Below are positions 60,045 to 64,000 of a stretch of 64,000 nt of DNA, piece after piece. This DNA is from Heterorhizobium halophytocola (GTDB taxonomy: Bacteria > Pseudomonadota > Alphaproteobacteria > Rhizobiales > Rhizobiaceae): assembly GCF_017873095.1 (NCBI RefSeq), contig NZ_JAGGJU010000012.1:1-64000 (forward strand). The letters run 5' to 3'. The notes beneath the pieces are model-generated. The model was not told the origin of the DNA, ran no database searches, and worked only from the letters and a program-made list of their open reading frames with translations. The translations under genes and the position numbers were made by a program. Numbering within the stretch: the first letter of the stretch is position 1; every line of letters starts with the position of its first letter.

Positions 60045-61160
60045 ATGTCCGACGGGACGCAATACTCACAAGGTGATCGACTGTTTCGACAGGCCTGGAC
60101 ACTTCTCGGCCATCTGGGCGTGCACATGACGCCTGCCAATTACGAGCTGATGTGCGAGGTCCTGATCGGCCGCAAGCCCGATCTGCGCGCACGCTTCAAG
60201 GCCCTGCCGCGTCCGGTGACACAGGCGCATCTGAACCAGCTGGTGGACGAATACCTGCCGCATCACGGCCTGCCGGCAGCGCTTGCCAGCGCGGGCGCTG
60301 CAGCGACCACGGCGATCGACACGCTGGAGGGGGAGTTCGCCACCTCGCAGCAGGCGCTCGCCTTCCAGCTGAAGCATCTGACGATCCTGAAGGCGCGACT
60401 GCCGAACGCGCAGGAGCTGAAATCGATGACGGCGCAGGATGTCGTCATCGACCTGGAGACGGCATTGGCAGCCCATGCCGAGACCCTGCAGCGCCTGACA
60501 TCCGCGGTCAATGCCGGACAGGATCCGGTCGTGGCGCTGAAGGAGGTGCTCGACAGGCTGAAGGAACAGCCCATGTCGCAGGCCGTCATCGGCCCGAAGG
60601 ATGCAGGCCTCGTTCACGGCTTCGGCGACGGGCAGGCCATGAAGACGCAGCTGGAGCAGCTCTATCTGGCGCAGAACCGGCCCAGTAATATCAGCCTTCT
60701 GTTGTGCCATCTGAACGGTCTTGAAAAATACCGGGTGCCGGCGCTCGCCAAGGCCGGCGCGCATATGGCGGCGAACCTCAGCCGCCGGGTCAAGGGCATG
60801 ATGGAGAAGGACGAAAGCGCCTATTGGCTGACGTCCGATCGCCTCGGTCTGCTGTTGAAGACCGACGATGAGCGGGCGATCAGCCAGGTCGGCAGCGAAA
60901 TCGGCTCGGTCGTCGGCCATTCGCTGGCGGATGTGCGCCGGTCGATCGCTTCGGCGCCGGACGTCTCGTGCCGCTTCGGCAGCGCCAGCGCCCACGGATC
61001 GGATACGGCGGCGCATTTCTTCATGAGTGCCAATCGCGCCCTCCAGCAGGCCGAGGCCGGCGCAACCGAGCATCCGGTTTTCTCCGATGGCGCCGATGTC
61101 AGCGAGGCTGCCGGTGCTGCGCGATACAAGGTCCTTTACGGCCGCGAACAGCAGGGCTGA
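60045..61160 (+). CDS. Degenerate GGDEF-domain protein
   Basis: The product is 371 residues from the ATG at 60045, with TGGAGAC upstream; the frame's earlier ATG is not favoured. The N-terminal part (RLFRQAWTLLGHLGVHMTPANYELMCEVLIG) resembles that of rhizobial diguanylate cyclases. The fold from about residue 215 (NISLLLCHLNGLEKYR) matches GGDEF, but the signature loop is replaced by YWLTSDRLGLLL near residue 262, so catalysis is not expected. It may bind GTP or c-di-GMP as a receptor, or be a relic with another role. Confidence 0.72.
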   Translation: MSDGTQYSQGDRLFRQAWTLLGHLGVHMTPANYELMCEVLIGRKPDLRARFKALPRPVTQAHLNQLVDEYLPHHGLPAALASAGAAATTAIDTLEGEFATSQQALAFQLKHLTILKARLPNAQELKSMTAQDVVIDLETALAAHAETLQRLTSAVNAGQDPVVALKEVLDRLKEQPMSQAVIGPKDAGLVHGFGDGQAMKTQLEQLYLAQNRPSNISLLLCHLNGLEKYRVPALAKAGAHMAANLSRRVKGMMEKDESAYWLTSDRLGLLLKTDDERAISQVGSEIGSVVGHSLADVRRSIASAPDVSCRFGSASAHGSDTAAHFFMSANRALQQAEAGATEHPVFSDGADVSEAAGAARYKVLYGREQQG

Positions 61161-61191
61161 GCCCGACGGTCCTTTGCGGATCGGAACGAGA

Positions 61192-61224
61192 AACGGCGCG
61201 CCTCCCGATCGGAGGCGCGCCGTT
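61192..61224. terminator. Hairpin between the GGDEF and sugar permease genes
   Basis: Fourteen-base arms AACGGCGCGCCTCC (61192-61205) and its complement (61211-61224) enclose a CGATC loop, between two convergent genes. No T-run is strong on either side, so it may be a bidirectional intrinsic terminator of weak type. Confidence 0.6.
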
Positions 61225-61248
61225 GTCGTTGTTGGATCCGACCGCTGA

Positions 61249-62541
61249 TCAGGCGGTGGTCGTACGCGGCTTGTGGCCGACAAGGCCGTAATAGGCGATG
61301 TAGACATAGCAGATCACCGGCATCAGGAAGGCCAGCTGGACACCGATGGTGTCGGCCAGCGCCCCTTGAGCAACCGGCAGCACGGCGCCGCCGACGATCG
61401 CCAGGCACAGGATGCCCGAGCCCTGGCTCGTCAGCCGGCCGAGGCCGTGGAGGGCGAGCGAGAAGATCGTCGGGAACATGATCGAGTTGAACAGGCCGAT
61501 CGCCAGAACGGCCCACATGGCGGTGGTACCGGTGGTGAAGACCGTCACCAGCAGCAGGATGCCGGCGATCAGGGCGTTGAAGGCGAGCGCCTTGCCGTCG
61601 TCGACATAGCGCATGGCAAATGCGCCGATGAAGCGGCCGATCATCGCGCCACCCCAGAAATAGGAGACGTAATGGGCGGCGTCGGCTTCCGACAGGCCGG
61701 CAATCGACGGCTCGGCAAAGAAGTTGACCAGGAAGCTGCCGATGCTGACTTCGGCGCCGACATAGACGAAAATGCCGACGGCACCGAGGACCAGATGGCG
61801 GTAGGACCAGGCCGAGCCGTGGGCGCTGCCGATCGGGGTGATTTCGTCATTGCCTTCGACGACCGGCAGTTTCAGCGCGGCAAAGACCGCCGCGAGGATC
61901 AGCAGCAGGGCTGCCAGACCCATATAGGGCAGCTTGACGGCGCTGGCCTCGGTGGCGTGCAGGACGTCCAGCTGTTCCGGCGTCATGTTGGCGGTTGCGG
62001 CAGCCGCAGTGCCCAGGATCATGAAGGCGCCGAACATCGGCGCGATCGTCGTGCCGAGCGAGTTGAAGGCCTGGGTGAGGTTCAGCCGGCTGGCTGCCGT
62101 GTCCGGCGGGCCGAGAACGGTGACATAGGGATTGGCAGCCACCTGCAGCAGCGTGATGCCGGTTGCCAGCACGAACAGCGCGCCGAGGAAGACCGGGTAG
62201 AGCCTGGACGTGGCGGCGGGCACGAACAGTGCGCAGCCGATGGCGGCGATCACCAGGCCGACCACGATACCGCCCTTGTAGCCGATCCGCTTGACCACGG
62301 CGCCGGCCGGCAGCGACATCAGGAAGTAGGCGCCGAAGAAGCAGAGCTGGATCAGCATCGACTGGGTGTAGTTGAGCGAAAACACGCTTTTCAGATGCGG
62401 AACGAGAATATCGTTGAGGCAGGTGATAAAGCCCCACATGAAGAAAAGCGATGTCAAGGCGATGAGTGCGAACCGGTAATTCGGCGCAGTGCCATGCGTC
62501 GGCGTCGCGCCGGCGGGGGCGGAGGAGGAAATTGCGACCAA
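61249..62541 (-). CDS. FHS-family sugar permease (FucP/GluP type)
   Basis: The frame extends to 62784, but the start is probably the TTG at 62541, 8 bases after GAGG, giving 430 residues; the upstream part is not membrane-like. Twelve transmembrane segments fit the FucP group, with [19 protein letters not shown] near the start, [13 protein letters not shown] and [17 protein letters not shown] in the middle. It imports fucose, glucose or galactose with protons. There are no catabolic genes alongside. Confidence 0.85.
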   Translation of the reverse strand: MVAISSSAPAGATPTHGTAPNYRFALIALTSLFFMWGFITCLNDILVPHLKSVFSLNYTQSMLIQLCFFGAYFLMSLPAGAVVKRIGYKGGIVVGLVIAAIGCALFVPAATSRLYPVFLGALFVLATGITLLQVAANPYVTVLGPPDTAASRLNLTQAFNSLGTTIAPMFGAFMILGTAAAATANMTPEQLDVLHATEASAVKLPYMGLAALLLILAAVFAALKLPVVEGNDEITPIGSAHGSAWSYRHLVLGAVGIFVYVGAEVSIGSFLVNFFAEPSIAGLSEADAAHYVSYFWGGAMIGRFIGAFAMRYVDDGKALAFNALIAGILLLVTVFTTGTTAMWAVLAIGLFNSIMFPTIFSLALHGLGRLTSQGSGILCLAIVGGAVLPVAQGALADTIGVQLAFLMPVICYVYIAYYGLVGHKPRTTTA

Positions 62542-62842
62542 GGGAAATACCTCGATGGAAAATACGAAATGGGAATATTCGGGAGGGAGGATCCCGAACG
62601 GTGGAGGAGGGACCGCCGACGAAAAACGCCATGCGGGGTGACATCTTCTTAATGCCAAAACCGGGGAAATGTTTCGCTGCCAAATTGTTATTTCATATAA
62701 ATACGCATGTGTTGCCGCTGTGGCACAGTGCGTGCCTCGGCCCGTCCGGTTTTTCGGGCCGGGCTTGGGCGGCGGGGACGGCATGTGCGGCGGCGTCGTC
62801 CGCCGCTTTGCCGTCGGTCAAAAGGCGCCTATATGAGCTCTC
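62542..62842. other. Intergenic region between the sugar permease and the second ABC gene
   Basis: About 300 bases between divergent genes. An AT-rich patch (AAATTGTTATTTCATATAAA, 62681-62700) is the most promoter-like part. The ORF-like frames in it are not supported by binding sites. Confidence 0.45.
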
Positions 62843-64000
62843 ATGATTTTCCGCTCCATCGCCCGCCTCTTCGAACACTGGATCGATCCGTTTTCCGCCC
62901 GCCGCGCGCTGCGGCCGCCTGAGAACGTCTGGTCCTTCGTCTGGTTCTATGTCCGCCAGGCCAAGGGGCCCTTCGCCGCCATGGCCCTGTTCGGCGGAGC
63001 GGTCGCCGTTCTCGAGGCGGCATTGTTCTGGTTCGTCGGTCGGCTGGTCGACATGCTGGGGGCTGCGCCGCGCGAGGCCGGCTGGAGCGGACTGATCGCC
63101 GACCACGGCACCGAACTGATGGTGATGGGCGGCGTGGTACTGCTCGGCCGTTTCCTGGTGACGGCAGTCGGTGCGCTGGTCGAAGAGCAGGTCATCGTGC
63201 TCAACTTCTTCAACCTGGTGCGCTGGCAGGCCTATGCCCATGTCGCGCGGCAATCGATCAATTTCTTTCAGAACGATTTCGCCGGCCGGATCGTCACCAA
63301 GGTCTGGTCGGCCGGCCAGGCGACGGGCGATCTGCTGACCTCGCTGCTGCAGGTCTGCTGGTTCATGATCATCTATACCGTCTCGACCATGGCGCTGGTC
63401 GGCCAGCTCGACTGGCGGCTGGCGGCGGTGATCGCCGTCTGGGTGCTGATCTTTTCGCTGCTCGCCCGCTATTTCGTACCGCGCATCCGTTTTCATGCCC
63501 GGGAGACGGCCGAGGCGTCATCGATGCTGAACGGCCGGATCGTCGACAGCTTCGGCAATATCCAGACGCTGAAGCTGTTCGGCCGCGAGGACGAGAACGA
63601 CTACTATATCCGCGAGGGCTTCGACCGCTTCCAGTCGACGCTGCAGCCTTTTGCCCGGCTGCTGACGGCCGTGCGCTCGTCGCTTGCCATCCTCTCCGGC
63701 ATCATGATCACCACGGTTGCATGGCTTTGCGTCGAACTCTGGATGGCGGGTTCGATGACCGTCGGCGGGGTTGCCTTCACGCTCGGCCTCGTGCTGCGGC
63801 TCAACATGCTGCTCGGACGGATGATGACCCAGCTGAACGGCATCATGCGCAATATCGGCACCATCCAGAATTCCGCCGAACTGATCTCGCGGCCGATCGG
63901 TCTTGTCGATGCAAAGGATGCGCAGACGCTGAACGTCCGGCAGCCGAATATCCGCTTCGAGGGCGTCAGCTTCGGTTACGGCCACAAGGGGCCGGTGATC
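62843..64000 (+). CDS. ABC exporter half-transporter (paralogue, cut by window edge)
   Basis: The frame is open from the ATG at 62843 to the last base (386 codons, no stop). The sequence MIFRSIARLFEHWIDPF is followed by a six-helix ABC transmembrane domain and the beginning of the nucleotide-binding domain (RFEGVSFGYGHKG). NDFAGRIVTKVWS corresponds to NEFAGRVATKVMQ of the protein at 56850, so the two are paralogues. The Walker A and later motifs lie beyond the window. Confidence 0.9.
   Translation, partial: MIFRSIARLFEHWIDPFSARRALRPPENVWSFVWFYVRQAKGPFAAMALFGGAVAVLEAALFWFVGRLVDMLGAAPREAGWSGLIADHGTELMVMGGVVLLGRFLVTAVGALVEEQVIVLNFFNLVRWQAYAHVARQSINFFQNDFAGRIVTKVWSAGQATGDLLTSLLQVCWFMIIYTVSTMALVGQLDWRLAAVIAVWVLIFSLLARYFVPRIRFHARETAEASSMLNGRIVDSFGNIQTLKLFGREDENDYYIREGFDRFQSTLQPFARLLTAVRSSLAILSGIMITTVAWLCVELWMAGSMTVGGVAFTLGLVLRLNMLLGRMMTQLNGIMRNIGTIQNSAELISRPIGLVDAKDAQTLNVRQPNIRFEGVSFGYGHKGPVI

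Overview
The window is high-GC, densely coded chromosomal DNA that looks like a member of the Rhizobiaceae (Agrobacterium/Rhizobium group, Alphaproteobacteria). This rests on an alternative spermidine pathway (carboxyspermidine dehydrogenase plus nspC-type decarboxylase), an avidin gene strongly resembling rhizavidin of Rhizobium etli, an ExoD protein, DUF1127 small proteins, a MoxR/DUF58/DUF4159 cluster next to DUF1285-Nudix-CCA transferase, and one copy of a short palindrome that recurs between genes in rhizobial genomes. I see no tRNA, rRNA, insertion sequence, prophage or CRISPR array.

Layout: 1-1 kb, two small membrane/secreted unknowns of visibly lower GC; 1-5 kb, a dimethylglycine-dehydrogenase-like flavoenzyme, a divergent MarR/cupin pair with a repeated operator, and an HNH nuclease; 5-7.7 kb, a LysR/SDR divergent pair and the avidin; 7.8-16 kb, a UvrD-like helicase, saccharopine-dehydrogenase-like enzyme with divergent Lrp regulator, ExoD, a ClpP paralogue, an O-methyltransferase and a SulP transporter with a structured leader; 16-22.5 kb, MocR regulator/EamA exporter, two DUF1127 genes with a LysR regulator, DinB and two unknowns; 22.7-25.1 kb, spermidine synthesis; 25.5-30.4 kb, an OmpA-like protein and a FecR plus CHASE2-GGDEF-EAL pair, FecR carrying 46 Gly-Asn repeats; 30.6-35 kb, BenE, a secreted NUC1 nuclease with two paralogous membrane proteins, and a PhyH-like dioxygenase; 35-37 kb, leuA behind a leucine-rich leader peptide; 37-40.5 kb, phosphoesterase, Nudix, glutathionyl-hydroquinone-reductase-like GST and GNAT; 40.6-47.8 kb, the MoxR operon; 48-50.5 kb, the DUF1285-Nudix-cca operon; 50.5-56.5 kb, small unknowns, hemF, a lone flagellin, an alpha/beta-hydrolase with a long disordered tail and trmL; 56.8-64 kb, two paralogous ABC half-transporters (the second cut by the window edge) flanking a YdcZ pair, a degenerate GGDEF protein and a FucP-type sugar permease.

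Most genes are housekeeping or ordinary accessory functions. The points most worth following are regulatory or structural: the 33-bp element shared by the two DUF1127 promoters and next to the LysR gene; the leuA leader peptide and nested hairpin; the two-hairpin SulP leader with a repeated segment; the AAGATA operator cluster between MarR and cupin; the dimer-type avidin; the 46-unit hexamer tract; and the NUC1 operon with two twin membrane proteins. No single wholly new defence or metabolic system is evident.
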